A stretch of DNA of 64,000 bases from an uncultured Clostridia bacterium (GCA_947593615.1 CANQDR010000006.1:19482-83481), one strand, 5' to 3'. Numbered from the stretch's first letter, positions 46,816 to 56,423 are shown. Numbers and translations: made by a program. The notes: generated by a model from the sequence alone, not told the origin.

Positions 46816-46869
46816 TTTACATACTTTTTACAATTCGTTTACAAAGCCATTACTTAGCTTTTATATGAT
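46816..46869 (+). promoter_or_regulatory. Triple Pho box and -10 element of the Na/Pi cotransporter
   Basis: TTTACA at 46816-46821, 46827-46832 and 46838-46843: three perfect direct repeats at exactly 11-base spacing. TATGAT at 46864-46869 lies 20 bases after the last repeat, so the array covers the -35 region as in known PhoP-activated promoters. A further TTTACT/TTGACA pair with 11-base spacing is at 46787-46803. Confidence 0.75.
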
Positions 46870-46887
46870 TTAGCTATAAAGGAGAGT

Positions 46888-48663
46888 ATGGGATTTATGG
46901 ATGTAATATCTATATTAGTTCTGCTTTGCGGACTTGCACTTTTCCTGTATGGAATGCAGACAATGGGCGACGGTCTTGAAAAGCTTTCCGGAGGAAAACT
47001 TGAAAAGGTCCTTGAAAAATTGACTAATAATGTTTTCAAGGGATTTTTGCTTGGTGCGGCGGTAACAGCGGTTATTCAGTCATCATCGGCGACAACCGTA
47101 ATGGTCGTTGGATTTATAAATTCAGGCATTATGAAGCTGCGCCAGGGTATTGGCGTTATTATAGGAGCAAACCTCGGTACAGTTGTTACATCGTGGATTT
47201 TAAGTTTGTCGGGAATAAAGGGCGAAAGCATGATAATGCAGCTTCTAAAGCCCGAGTCATTCTCTGCCGTTTTCGCGTTTGTGGGCATCATTTTGATGAT
47301 GTTCTTTAAAACTGAGAAGAAGAAAAATCTTGCTACCATATTCATAGGCTTTGCGGTGCTTATGGTTGGTATGGAGCAAATGAGTGCCGCAGTTGAACCT
47401 CTTGAGCATGACCCCACATTTGCAAGCTTTTTAACCTTGTTCAACAATCCGATTTTCGGTATTTTTGCAGGTATTGTGCTCACGGCGATCATTCAGAGCT
47501 CAAGTGCTTCCATAGGTATTTTACAGGCGCTTTCATCAACGGGAAGTATTACATATTCAATGGCTATTCCGATTGTGCTCGGTCAGAACATAGGCACATG
47601 CGTAACCGCGCTTATCTCTTGTCTGGGTGCGAAAAAGAACGCTAAACGCGCCGCTTTTGTTCATCTTTATTACAATCTTATCGGTGTATTTTTGTTCTGT
47701 GTGGCATTCTACGGTTCCAATCTTTTTATACATTACAGTTTTTTAAACGATATTGTAAATCAGGCGGACATCGCGATTATTCATACCATATTCAATATTT
47801 TTGAAATTGTACTTCTTCTGCCTCTTAACAGAGTGCTTGAAAAACTCGCCTGCCTCACTATTCGCGACAGCGAAGAGGACAGCGAGATTCCGTTTTTGGA
47901 CGAGCGTTTCCTAAATACTCCTGCGCTTGCGACCGAACGTGCATTTGCTACAAGCGAGAAAATGGCAAGACTTTCTGAGGGTACTCTGCTTGGTTCGATT
48001 GAGCTTATCGGAAGCTATGAAGAAAAAGCCGCCGATACCATACAGGAAAATGAAAATATGATTGATACTTACGAGGACGTTATTTCAACATATCTTGTTA
48101 AGTTAAGCACGAAAACTCTTTCTGAAACGGACAGCAAAAAGGTTCAGCTTGTTCTTCATACCATAGGTGATTTTGAGAGAATAAGCGACCACGCTGTAAA
48201 TATTATGGAGGTTGCTAAGGAAATATACAGCAAGAAAATCAAGTTTTCCGAAGACGCTCAGGCGGGACTTGACGTTATGACAGCCGCGTTAAAGGAAATC
48301 ATAAATAATGCAACACTTGCTTTCATCAACAATGATGTAAAACTTGCCGCTAAGGTCGAACCGCTGGAGCAGGTTATCGACAGGCTGAGGGACAAGCTTA
48401 AAGAGGCTCACGTAAAACGCCTTACGAGCGGCGAATGTACAATTGAACTCGGCTTTGTGTTCTCTGATTTAATTACTAATATCGAGCGTGTTTCCGACCA
48501 TTGCTCTAACATTGCAATAGGCGTAATTGAAATTAACCGCAACGGATATGAGCCTCACGAATACCTGCACGAGCTTAAAAATTCTGACGATATTCAGTAC
48601 AATGCTGATTATAAGGAATACAAGCAGAAATATGCGCTTCCAAAAACCTCTGCATCTAAATAA
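46888..48663 (+). CDS. Na+/phosphate cotransporter with PhoU-like C-terminal domain
   Basis: 591 residues. The N-terminal half (to about 340) has eight or so membrane helices with the two inverted NaPi-II repeats, each with a QSSSA motif (QSSSATTVMVVGFINSG and QSSSASIGILQALSSTGS). The C-terminal half (about 350-560) is a PhoU-like helical domain with DFERISDHAVNIME and NIERVSDHCSNIA. NptA/YjbB family: it moves phosphate with sodium; bacterial members may import or export. Expression is probably PhoP-dependent (triple Pho box). Confidence 0.92.
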   Translation: MGFMDVISILVLLCGLALFLYGMQTMGDGLEKLSGGKLEKVLEKLTNNVFKGFLLGAAVTAVIQSSSATTVMVVGFINSGIMKLRQGIGVIIGANLGTVVTSWILSLSGIKGESMIMQLLKPESFSAVFAFVGIILMMFFKTEKKKNLATIFIGFAVLMVGMEQMSAAVEPLEHDPTFASFLTLFNNPIFGIFAGIVLTAIIQSSSASIGILQALSSTGSITYSMAIPIVLGQNIGTCVTALISCLGAKKNAKRAAFVHLYYNLIGVFLFCVAFYGSNLFIHYSFLNDIVNQADIAIIHTIFNIFEIVLLLPLNRVLEKLACLTIRDSEEDSEIPFLDERFLNTPALATERAFATSEKMARLSEGTLLGSIELIGSYEEKAADTIQENENMIDTYEDVISTYLVKLSTKTLSETDSKKVQLVLHTIGDFERISDHAVNIMEVAKEIYSKKIKFSEDAQAGLDVMTAALKEIINNATLAFINNDVKLAAKVEPLEQVIDRLRDKLKEAHVKRLTSGECTIELGFVFSDLITNIERVSDHCSNIAIGVIEINRNGYEPHEYLHELKNSDDIQYNADYKEYKQKYALPKTSASK

Positions 48664-48692
48664 TAAAAATATGTAATATTTTAAAAACTTAT

Positions 48693-48747
48693 CTGCACCA
48701 CTATTTCTGACATTAAAATGTTTTGTCCGAAATAGGGTGCAGTTTTT
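48693..48747 (+). terminator. Terminator of the Na/Pi cotransporter gene
   Basis: CTGCACC and GGTGCAG pair, extended inward by ATTTC/GAAAT and an inner GACA/TGTC stem, followed by TTTTT. Confidence 0.8.
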
Positions 48748-48870
48748 CATATGTCAGCGTGTACAATTCAAGTATAAAAATCTTAATTGTTACATTGTAA
48801 TATTCATCGTTTTGCAACTGTCTTTTGAATATATCATGAAATAAAAACATATAAATTATCGGTGATGATA

Positions 48871-49854
48871 ATGAAAAGGGTTATATGTGTTTTTATGGGA
48901 ATATTCGTTATAGCAATTGCAGTTATGACACAGTTGGGCGGACTTGATCCCTCAAAAAACAGTTACATTAAATATGTTGAATTCAACGTTACAAAAAGTG
49001 CGCTTCAATCAGCAATTGACCTTGACATATCAACCCGTGATGACGAAAACAAGGTCGATTATATCACCCTGCTTGCATATCTCGGTGCAAAATACGGCGG
49101 TGATTTTTCAAAATATAAATATTCTCATATGACTGAGTTTGCCGATAAGCTGAGAGAAGGGCAAAGCGTTGATTCTCTGACTAAAGATATAAAGTATTTT
49201 AAATATTATCAGGAAGCATATGGGGCGGCGCTCAGCGGAATGGTTGGGAAATTTGAGGAGGAACGTTCCGATGATAGCGGAAATCCGGTTATGGAGCAAA
49301 AGTACGGTATACGCTGGTTTTCGCCTATTGCAAAGACCTTTCCTTATTCCTGTTATGATGATTTCGGTGCGGTAAGAACCTACGGCTATACGCGTCCTCA
49401 CCTTGGACACGATATGATGGCGGCTGTAGGAACACCCGTAATTGCTGTTGAATCAGGAAAAATTGAGTGTATGGGATGGAATCAGTACGGAGGCTGGCGT
49501 ATAGGTATTCGTTCAAATGACAGCAAGCGATATTGGTATTATGCTCATCTGCGGCAGAACCGTCCGTTTGCAGAAAACCTTAAAGAGGGCGATACGGTAC
49601 AGGCAGGCGACGTAATAGGTTATGTAGGAAGAACAGGGTACAGCAATACGGAAAATACAAACGGGATTACCGAAAGTCATCTGCATTTAGGGCTGGAGCT
49701 TGTTTTTGATGAAAGACAGAAAGAAAGCGAAAATGAAATTTGGATTGATATATCAGCAATAACAAGCATACTTGAAAAACATCAGAGTGCTGTAGTCAGA
49801 AACAGCGAAACAAAGGAATTTAAACGTCAGTTTAAGTTTAATGAGATTTCCTGA
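48871..49854 (+). CDS. M23-family (LytM) metallopeptidase, membrane-anchored
   Basis: 327 residues from ATG 48871 with GGTGATGAT upstream. N-terminal helix/signal VICVFMGIFVIAIAVM, a helical region, then the LytM domain from about 165: zinc motif HLGHDMMA (HxxxD), the central HL of YYAHLRQN and the C-terminal ESHLHLGLEL (HxH). Cuts peptide cross-links of peptidoglycan outside the membrane. All zinc residues are present, so it is likely active rather than a degenerate EnvC-type factor. Confidence 0.9.
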   Translation: MKRVICVFMGIFVIAIAVMTQLGGLDPSKNSYIKYVEFNVTKSALQSAIDLDISTRDDENKVDYITLLAYLGAKYGGDFSKYKYSHMTEFADKLREGQSVDSLTKDIKYFKYYQEAYGAALSGMVGKFEEERSDDSGNPVMEQKYGIRWFSPIAKTFPYSCYDDFGAVRTYGYTRPHLGHDMMAAVGTPVIAVESGKIECMGWNQYGGWRIGIRSNDSKRYWYYAHLRQNRPFAENLKEGDTVQAGDVIGYVGRTGYSNTENTNGITESHLHLGLELVFDERQKESENEIWIDISAITSILEKHQSAVVRNSETKEFKRQFKFNEIS

Positions 49855-49925
49855 ATGGCAAATTTTTTTGAAAAGGCACAATGACGAATATGGTTCTGAA
49901 AAATAAATTATTTTCGAAAAACGCA

Positions 49926-49954
49926 TTGACATAAAAATAAAAATATTGTAGAAT
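49926..49954 (+). promoter_or_regulatory. Promoter of the lipoprotein gene
   Basis: TTGACA at 49926-49931 and TAGAAT at 49949-49954, spacer 17 bases. Confidence 0.7.
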
Positions 49955-50006
49955 TAAAGCGAAATATCGAAAGATATTATAAAATTAAGAGGAGTTAGAA
50001 CAAAAA

Positions 50007-50426
50007 ATGAAAAAATTAGCGATGTCTGTTGTTGCAGTTATTGCAGCTATCACGATTGTATTCGGAATGACCGCATGCTTTGCGTCTCCCGAACAAAAAC
50101 TTAAGAACTACATAGAATCAGAGGATTTTCAGGAACAGCTTGATTCAATGAAAACTTCATTTGGTTCGATGATAGATGTTGATGTTGAATCAGACGAAAA
50201 CAAGCTCGTATATATATTTACTTACAAAACCCAGATCGATGATGAAAATCTTGATGCTGTTAAAGAACAGCTTGAAACTTCATTCAACTCATTGTCTTCA
50301 ACTTATGAAGGAATAGCAAACTCGATGAAAAAAGATGTAGGCATTCCGGACCCTGTTGTTGTTATTAAATATAATAACGCAGACGGGACTGAGATCTTTT
50401 CAACTGAATATAATGCGACAGAATAA
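50007..50426 (+). CDS. Small lipoprotein, DUF4854-like
   Basis: 139 residues. Basic start, hydrophobic core and lipobox MTAC (Cys24) predict a lipid-anchored protein outside the membrane. The mature part is acidic, with PEQKLKNYIESEDFQ and a strand region LVYIFTYK, as in the DUF4854 family of unknown function. It has its own promoter and terminator, unlike the neighbouring envelope genes. Confidence 0.75.
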   Translation: MKKLAMSVVAVIAAITIVFGMTACFASPEQKLKNYIESEDFQEQLDSMKTSFGSMIDVDVESDENKLVYIFTYKTQIDDENLDAVKEQLETSFNSLSSTYEGIANSMKKDVGIPDPVVVIKYNNADGTEIFSTEYNATE

Positions 50427-50453
50427 GATTTAATGGTTAGTGTTAAATATTTG

Positions 50454-50488
50454 ACGGTTACCGCGAAAGCAGTAACCGTTATATTTTT
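50454..50488 (+). terminator. Intrinsic terminator
   Basis: ACGGTTAC and GTAACCGT form an 8-bp stem with a 10-base loop, followed by TATATTTTTG. Confidence 0.82.
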
Positions 50489-50592
50489 GCAAATTGTGTT
50501 TTCATTGTTGACTCCGTGAATTGTATAATATAAAATAGTAAATATAAGTTGTAAAAATGTCTTAATTCGGAATTTTTTTAGGAGGTATAGTA

Positions 50593-51987
50593 GTGGTATT
50601 TTCAAGCCTTGTATTTTTGTTTGCATATTTGCCGTTTACCCTGCTTGCATATTACCTTGTGCCAAGACAAGGCAGAAATATATTTCTTTTTATAATTAAT
50701 CTTATATTCTACGGCTGGGGCGAGCCTATGCTTGTTCTGCTTATGGTGTTCAATATATTATTTAATTATATCGGCGGTTATCTTGTAGACAAATACAGGC
50801 ATGATGTCAAAAAGAAAAAGCTGTTTTTAATTTTAACCTGTGTGCTTGATATTGGAATTCTTGCGGTATTTAAATATACGGGCATGATTACGGAAACACT
50901 TAATATGCTACCGTTCCTTAATATTCCTGAGCTTCAAATAAGCCTGCCTATAGGCATTAGCTTCTATACATTCCAGACCATGAGCTATGTAATTGATGTT
51001 TACCGCGACGACGCGCCTGTGTCAAAGAATTTTATAAACTTCGGCACATATGTTGCTCTGTTCCCTCAGCTGATTGCAGGGCCTATTGTGAGGTACAGAG
51101 ATGTTGCTTATCAGCTTACCCACCGCCGTGAAACGCTTGACCAGTTTACAAAGGGCGTAAAGCTGTTTATGGTGGGACTCGGAAAAAAGGTGCTTATTGC
51201 AAATCAGATGGGTACTCTTACGAGCTTAATTTTTGCAACCACCGATGAAAACGGCGTTCTGGGAACATGGGTAGGAATAATTGCATATACCTTCCAGATT
51301 TATTTTGATTTTTCAGGCTACTCCGACATGGCGTGCGGTCTGGGAAATATGCTCGGATTTGAGTTTCTCAAAAACTTTAACTATCCGTATATTGCAAAAT
51401 CAATTACGGATTTCTGGCGAAGGTGGCATATATCGCTTTCAACCTGGTTTAAGGAGTATGTATATATTCCTCTGGGCGGCAACAGAAAAGGAGCAAAAAG
51501 GCAGATAATAAATCTTCTCATAGTGTGGGGACTTACGGGACTGTGGCACGGAGCGTCCTATAACTTTTTGCTGTGGGGACTTTATTACGGACTTCTTCTG
51601 ATACTTGAAAAATTTGTGCTTAAACGCTTTTTAGACAAGCTTCCCTCGATAATTCAGCATATTTATACACTGTTTATAGTTGTGATCGGCTGGGGATTAT
51701 TTTACTTTACAGATATGTCACAGCTCGGCAAGTTTTTTGCCGACTTGTTTAATTTCGGCAATGGTTTATGCGGTGATCAGGCATTTACGCTTATCATAAG
51801 TTATTTGCCGATTTTAATTGTTGCCGCTGTAGCAAGCACGCCGATTGGCGCAAAGCTGTATACGCGTTTCAGTCAAGCAAGATTTGTATGGGTGCCCGAA
51901 ACGGTGTTCTGTGTAGTTATTCTTGCGTTGAGTACGGCAAGCCTTGTAGACCAGAGCTATAATCCGTTTTTATATTTCAGATTTTAA
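50593..51987 (+). CDS. MBOAT-family O-acyltransferase, AlgI/DltB-like
   Basis: 464 residues from GTG 50593 (GGAGG seven bases upstream). About ten membrane helices. Starts MVFSSLVFLFAYLP, has SYVIDVYR, the DFWRRWHISLSTWFKEYVY region and the active histidine in GLWHGASYNFLLWG. MBOAT proteins of this branch pass acyl groups across the membrane onto polysaccharide or peptidoglycan with an SGNH/DHHW partner. That partner is the next gene, 41 bases away. Confidence 0.93.
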   Translation: MVFSSLVFLFAYLPFTLLAYYLVPRQGRNIFLFIINLIFYGWGEPMLVLLMVFNILFNYIGGYLVDKYRHDVKKKKLFLILTCVLDIGILAVFKYTGMITETLNMLPFLNIPELQISLPIGISFYTFQTMSYVIDVYRDDAPVSKNFINFGTYVALFPQLIAGPIVRYRDVAYQLTHRRETLDQFTKGVKLFMVGLGKKVLIANQMGTLTSLIFATTDENGVLGTWVGIIAYTFQIYFDFSGYSDMACGLGNMLGFEFLKNFNYPYIAKSITDFWRRWHISLSTWFKEYVYIPLGGNRKGAKRQIINLLIVWGLTGLWHGASYNFLLWGLYYGLLLILEKFVLKRFLDKLPSIIQHIYTLFIVVIGWGLFYFTDMSQLGKFFADLFNFGNGLCGDQAFTLIISYLPILIVAAVASTPIGAKLYTRFSQARFVWVPETVFCVVILALSTASLVDQSYNPFLYFRF

Positions 51988-52027
51988 GAAACATTAGATA
52001 ATTCTTTGAATAAAAAGGAGAGTTGAA

Positions 52028-53185
52028 ATGCAATTTGCCAAAATAAAAAGTAATTTTTGCAAATATGTTCCTGCATTTGTTTTTCTGATATTCATTTTCG
52101 GAATGGCAATATGGTTTTTGTTTTCGCCGAAAACCGATTACAGCTCTTCGGAAAAGCGCTATCTTCAGAAATTTCCCGAAGTATCAGCTGAAAATGTTTT
52201 GAGCGGAGAGTTTGGAAGCGAGTTTGAAAGTTATTTTGCCGACCACTTTCCAAACAGAAATTTTTGGGTAGGCTTTAATGCTTATTATAACCTTGACATT
52301 GGAAATAACGGTGCAAACGGAGTATATAACTGCGATAACGACTATCTTATAAATACTCCTGTTTCTACGGATAATAAATTGACCAAGAATTTGAATGCAA
52401 TAGTGAATTTTAAAAATAAAATAAATGTTCCTGTTACGGTTATGTTTGCTCCGTCAACCGGATATATAGCAGATGATGTTTTGCCTGCCGTTCACGATAA
52501 ATACAATGACGACGATTATTTTAATGAAACATCGAAAACTCTGACGGAAAACGGAATTTCATTTGTAGATTTGCGTCAGACTTTTAAGGATGAGTATAAA
52601 AACGGTACTCAGTTATATTATAAAACCGACCACCATTGGACGTCGGCAGGAGCATACGCCGCCTACACAAGTTTATGCGAACAGCTTAAAATTCATCCTG
52701 CTTCAAAGGATAAGTTTGATATTGAAACGTATGACGGCTTTTATGGTACAACCTATTCGACAAGCGGTTTCTGGCTTACTCAGCCTGATAAAATAGAGGT
52801 CTGGAACAATACCGAAAATACCGACAGTAACATAAATGTAAAGATTACGGAGGGAACCGAGAGCAGTGAATACGGCTCAATGTTCTTTTATGACCACCTT
52901 GAAGAGGATGACAAATATCCCGTGTTTATTGACGGAAACCATGCTCTTACCGAAATTACTAACAAAAACGCCAAGGGCGGTACGGTCGTTTTGATTAAAG
53001 ACAGCTTTTCACATTGTCTTGCGCCGTTTCTTGCGGAAAATTACAGTAAAATTGTGCTTGTCGATATGCGTTACTATAAAATGAATGTTTCTGATATAGT
53101 ACAAAATGAAAAGCCCGAACAGGTTATTGTTATGTATGGCATTGATAATATTGCAACCGACACCGATATTGTGTGGCTTAAATAA
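52028..53185 (+). CDS. DHHW/AlgX-like partner of the MBOAT acyltransferase
   Basis: 385 residues. One N-terminal membrane anchor (AFVFLIFIFGMAIWFLF), then an extracytoplasmic domain of the AlgX/SGNH type: SEKRYLQKFP at the beginning, catalytic TDHHWTSAGAYAAY in the middle and the nucleophile serine in VLIKDSFSHCLAPFL. AlgX and DHHW proteins complete O-acetylation of exported polysaccharides. With the MBOAT gene it makes a likely envelope O-acylation pair. The polymer modified is unknown. Confidence 0.87.
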   Translation: MQFAKIKSNFCKYVPAFVFLIFIFGMAIWFLFSPKTDYSSSEKRYLQKFPEVSAENVLSGEFGSEFESYFADHFPNRNFWVGFNAYYNLDIGNNGANGVYNCDNDYLINTPVSTDNKLTKNLNAIVNFKNKINVPVTVMFAPSTGYIADDVLPAVHDKYNDDDYFNETSKTLTENGISFVDLRQTFKDEYKNGTQLYYKTDHHWTSAGAYAAYTSLCEQLKIHPASKDKFDIETYDGFYGTTYSTSGFWLTQPDKIEVWNNTENTDSNINVKITEGTESSEYGSMFFYDHLEEDDKYPVFIDGNHALTEITNKNAKGGTVVLIKDSFSHCLAPFLAENYSKIVLVDMRYYKMNVSDIVQNEKPEQVIVMYGIDNIATDTDIVWLK

Positions 53186-53263
53186 ATTATAATCTTTATG
53201 TAAACTTAGGCACTGCAAAATATTGCGATGACTCAGTATGTCGAATATGTTTGTAAATCACTC

Positions 53264-53292
53264 TTTACAAATATATAAGTTGGCGTTATAAT
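53264..53292 (+). promoter_or_regulatory. Promoter of the GT-C glycosyltransferase gene
   Basis: TTTACA at 53264-53269 and TATAAT at 53287-53292, spacer 17 bases. Confidence 0.68.
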
Positions 53293-53408
53293 AGTTCAAG
53301 TAGTACAATTGGTTTTTACGAAAATTTGAGTCTTTACAGAACCGAAAAGTTTTTTATGCCGAGCATTAAGATATGGTACATTTTAAAAATAAATTTAAGG
53401 GATTTTAT

Positions 53409-55121
53409 ATGGAAATAGGTAACAAAAAATCAAAGGTTATTCTTGCGATAATAATTGTAATCAGCCTTGCAATCAGCACATTTTATATGTTTTCAAAACA
53501 GGGTTATCACGAGGACGAGCTTCTTACGTATAATCTTGCAAACTCATCAAAACAGCTTAATGTTGACGGAGGCTGGAATACGCCTGAGGACTTTAATGAA
53601 TATCTGACGGTTAGTGAAAACGGGCGGTTTAATTATGCTCAGGTATATCAAAATCAGATTATTGACGCCTCACATCCTCCGTTTTATTATGCGCTTGTAC
53701 ATACTGTTTGTTCATTCTTTCCGGGTGTTTTCAGCAGGTGGTTTGCCTTCTCAATAAATGTTCTTGCGATGACAGGCATACTCATATTGCTGTTTAAAAT
53801 CGGCAGGAAAGTCACTGGAAATAATCTGTATGCCCTGACAGCAGTCGGAGCGTATGCTTTCAGCATAGCCTGCGTTACTACTACAATTTATCTGAGAATG
53901 TATGCAACACTTACATTTTTTGTGCTTGCGTTTTTATATACAAGCATTAAGCTTTACGAGAAAAAGAATTCCGTAAACATAAAAGACTGTCTGCTGCTTT
54001 GTTTAATAGTAGTTTTCGGTGTTCTTACTCAGTATTATTTTATTCTGTTTGCAGGTTTAATCGGCCTTGTATTCCTTGTATTTAAAATCAAGGAGAAAAA
54101 TATTAAGGATCTTGTAAAATACATATTTGCCGCAGTAATAGGCGCGGCAATCGCTCTGTGCATTTATCCCTATATAATATCGAATGTACTCGGCGGCAAT
54201 CGTGGTTTCGGTTCTCTGAACTTTTCGATTGACTTAATAACAATCGTAACATATGTTATTTACAAGCTGTGCACATATATTCAGGTTCTGTCAAAGGATT
54301 TGTTCCTGAATCAAATTTGGCTTTTCGTACTTTGTGCCGTGTGTGCTGTCGGATTTGGAATTTACTTCAGATTTATCAAAAAGAAAAAGCTCGGAAGAAA
54401 GGCTATGTTTATCGTAATTCCGTCAATCGTGTATTTTGCCGGAATTTCGCTTGTATCTCCGTTTAACAGCGACAGATACGTTATGGCGTCGCTTCCGCTT
54501 ATTTCAATGATATTCACTTTTGCTTTCGTAAAAATATTTGAGCTTATAAAAAACGAAAAGGTGCGTTTGATTCTTCCCGCAAGCATATTGCTTGCGTCTG
54601 CAATTGCATTTTGTACGGTAACGCCGTATTATGTTTACGGAAAAACAAATCTCTATGATAAAAAGACGGATAACTGTGTTTTTATCGGAACGGCAATGCT
54701 TGAATGGAACAAGTGTATAGACAAGTTTATGCTGTATGACAATACAATGATTGTACAGACGCCTAATATGTCTAAATCTCTCGGTGATGAGCTTGAAAGC
54801 TTTGCGACTGAGAGGGGTATAATTACAAACGGAAAAATCACAGAACTTGCAAAGGCTTATATGAACAACGGCGGAGAAAAAGAAGAAACCGACAGTATGA
54901 GCAAGCTCAAAACCGATGAAAAGCTCAACAGTCTTGACGAAGTCACCGTATATATTTCACGTCTTGCAGATAAGGAAGATACTATAAAATACATAACCGA
55001 AAATACAAAATTCAAAAATTATGAGCTTATTCAGGCTGACTACAGCTTTGAAGATTTTTATAACTGGTACGACTATTTTGTTGAAACTGAGTCGTATTGT
55101 AATGTGTATCGTTTTTATTGA
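53409..55121 (+). CDS. GT-C-fold membrane glycosyltransferase, PMT/ArnT-like
   Basis: 570 residues from ATG 53409 (AAGGGA upstream; an ATG 36 bases earlier lacks a good site). About eleven membrane helices and a C-terminal soluble domain (about 425-570). The first outside loop has the acidic motif YHEDELLTYN and then SHPPFYYALVHTV, as in family-39/83-type enzymes that use polyprenyl-phosphate sugars. It probably transfers a sugar to an envelope glycan or protein outside the membrane. The acceptor cannot be told. Confidence 0.8.
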   Translation: MEIGNKKSKVILAIIIVISLAISTFYMFSKQGYHEDELLTYNLANSSKQLNVDGGWNTPEDFNEYLTVSENGRFNYAQVYQNQIIDASHPPFYYALVHTVCSFFPGVFSRWFAFSINVLAMTGILILLFKIGRKVTGNNLYALTAVGAYAFSIACVTTTIYLRMYATLTFFVLAFLYTSIKLYEKKNSVNIKDCLLLCLIVVFGVLTQYYFILFAGLIGLVFLVFKIKEKNIKDLVKYIFAAVIGAAIALCIYPYIISNVLGGNRGFGSLNFSIDLITIVTYVIYKLCTYIQVLSKDLFLNQIWLFVLCAVCAVGFGIYFRFIKKKKLGRKAMFIVIPSIVYFAGISLVSPFNSDRYVMASLPLISMIFTFAFVKIFELIKNEKVRLILPASILLASAIAFCTVTPYYVYGKTNLYDKKTDNCVFIGTAMLEWNKCIDKFMLYDNTMIVQTPNMSKSLGDELESFATERGIITNGKITELAKAYMNNGGEKEETDSMSKLKTDEKLNSLDEVTVYISRLADKEDTIKYITENTKFKNYELIQADYSFEDFYNWYDYFVETESYCNVYRFY

Positions 55122-55138
55122 GGAAACGGGTGGTTGTT

Positions 55139-56032
55139 TTGCAAAATGAGGACAGGAAAAATTCAATAGGAATAGCTTTTTCGGGAGGCGGACTTCAGGG
55201 AATTGCCCACATTGGCGCAGTACAGGCGCTTTATGAGCTTGGCATAAGGCCTCAGTTTGTTTCGGGCACAAGCTCAGGAGCGGCTATGGCGTCTATTGTG
55301 GCAATGGGCTGTACTGCCGAAGAAATGAAAGAGATTGCTAAAAAGCATTGGCAAACTCTTGCAGAGATTGATAACGGTCTTATTTTTAAGTCTTTAGCTC
55401 AGTTTATTCTTAACAAGAAAGTGCAGAAAGACGGCATTAAATCAGGCGAGCTTATTTCCGATGTCATAAAAGAGATTATGGATGAAAGGAATATAAAAGG
55501 GTTTAGGGATTTGCCGATAAATCTCTCAATATGTACGGTCGATACTCTGACTACCGATGAATGTATATTCACAACAGAGGACGAACACCTTGAAAATGAG
55601 CATATACACTACATTTCCGACGCGCCTCTTGAAATTGCAGTGCGTGCAAGTATGTCGTTCCCTGCCATATATACAACTTGCACTTATGACAAATATAACT
55701 TCATCGACGGCGGTTCAAAAGACAATCTTCCCGTAAAAATACTGCGCGATATGGGCGTGGGAAAGGTGCTTGCAATCGGCTTTGACATTTTAAATTATGA
55801 CCCAGACGCAGGTCTTGACGGACTGATAAAGGTTATCTGGCGTGCGCTTGACGTATATTCTATTGACGGTACGAGAAAGTCAATGAAAATGGCGGATTAT
55901 GCAGTTGAGATAAACAACAAAAACACTCAGCTTTTTTCTATTGACAATGTTGATGAAACCATTCAGGAGGGTTATGACGCGATTATGGAGCATAAGGATG
56001 AAATCCTCAGAATTTTCGGCAGTAACGAGTAA
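55139..56032 (+). CDS. Patatin-like phospholipase
   Basis: 297 residues from TTG 55139 (GGGTGG upstream); a TTG at 55118 that overlaps the previous stop is a less likely start. Oxyanion motif SGGGLQGIAHIGAVQAL, nucleophile GTSSGAAM (GxSxG) and the catalytic aspartate in DGGSKDNLP give the complete Ser-Asp dyad. No signal peptide; probably a cytoplasmic or membrane-surface lipid acyl hydrolase of the RssA type. Adjacent to the glycosyltransferase gene with almost no gap, so co-transcribed. Confidence 0.92.
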   Translation: MQNEDRKNSIGIAFSGGGLQGIAHIGAVQALYELGIRPQFVSGTSSGAAMASIVAMGCTAEEMKEIAKKHWQTLAEIDNGLIFKSLAQFILNKKVQKDGIKSGELISDVIKEIMDERNIKGFRDLPINLSICTVDTLTTDECIFTTEDEHLENEHIHYISDAPLEIAVRASMSFPAIYTTCTYDKYNFIDGGSKDNLPVKILRDMGVGKVLAIGFDILNYDPDAGLDGLIKVIWRALDVYSIDGTRKSMKMADYAVEINNKNTQLFSIDNVDETIQEGYDAIMEHKDEILRIFGSNE

Positions 56033-56072
56033 TCCCTATTATCTGATTATTGAAATGAACTGAATTTTATTG

Positions 56073-56104
56073 CGGCGGTCTGCACTTTACAGACTGCCGT
56101 TTTT
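56073..56104 (+). terminator. Intrinsic terminator
   Basis: CGGCGGTCTG pairs with CAGACTGCCG (one wobble), loop of seven bases, then TTTTT. Confidence 0.9.
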
Positions 56105-56153
56105 ACTATATTTGATTAATCGCTTTAATTTGTTTTCATCAGATTATATGAGG

Positions 56154-56182
56154 TTGATATTTACCATATTTTGATGTATAAT
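56154..56182 (+). promoter_or_regulatory. Promoter of the DUF951-prfA operon
   Basis: TTGATA at 56154-56159 and TATAAT at 56177-56182 with a 17-base spacer. Confidence 0.7.
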
Positions 56183-56234
56183 AAAATTTAAACTGAATTC
56201 AAGCCGAATATAGATTGAATTGGAGGCGTTATGC

Positions 56235-56414
56235 GTGACTGTAAAGGTTGGCGACCGTGTCGAAATGAAAAAACAGCATCCATGCGGCGGCAAGACCTTT
56301 TTGATTTTGCGTATCGGAATGGATTTTAAAATTAAATGCGAAAAATGCGGCAGAGAGGTCATGGTTGCGCGCAATAAAATAGAGAAAAACATCAAAAAAA
56401 TTATTACGGATTAA
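56235..56414 (+). CDS. DUF951 family small protein
   Basis: 59 residues from GTG 56235 with TTGGAGG upstream. Sequence VKVGDRVEMKKQHPCGG with the later CEKCGREVMV: three cysteines and a histidine that could bind zinc in a small beta-barrel. This is the widespread Firmicutes DUF951 family (YyzM in Bacillus), of unknown function and often near translation or replication genes. Nine bases before prfA. Confidence 0.87.
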   Translation: MTVKVGDRVEMKKQHPCGGKTFLILRIGMDFKIKCEKCGREVMVARNKIEKNIKKIITD

Positions 56415-56423
56415 GGAATACTT

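Noticed and set aside
50508..50529. TTGACT/TATAAT promoter ahead of the MBOAT gene
   Set aside because: The spacer is only 10 bases; the TATAAT may be used with another -35, but I could not place one.
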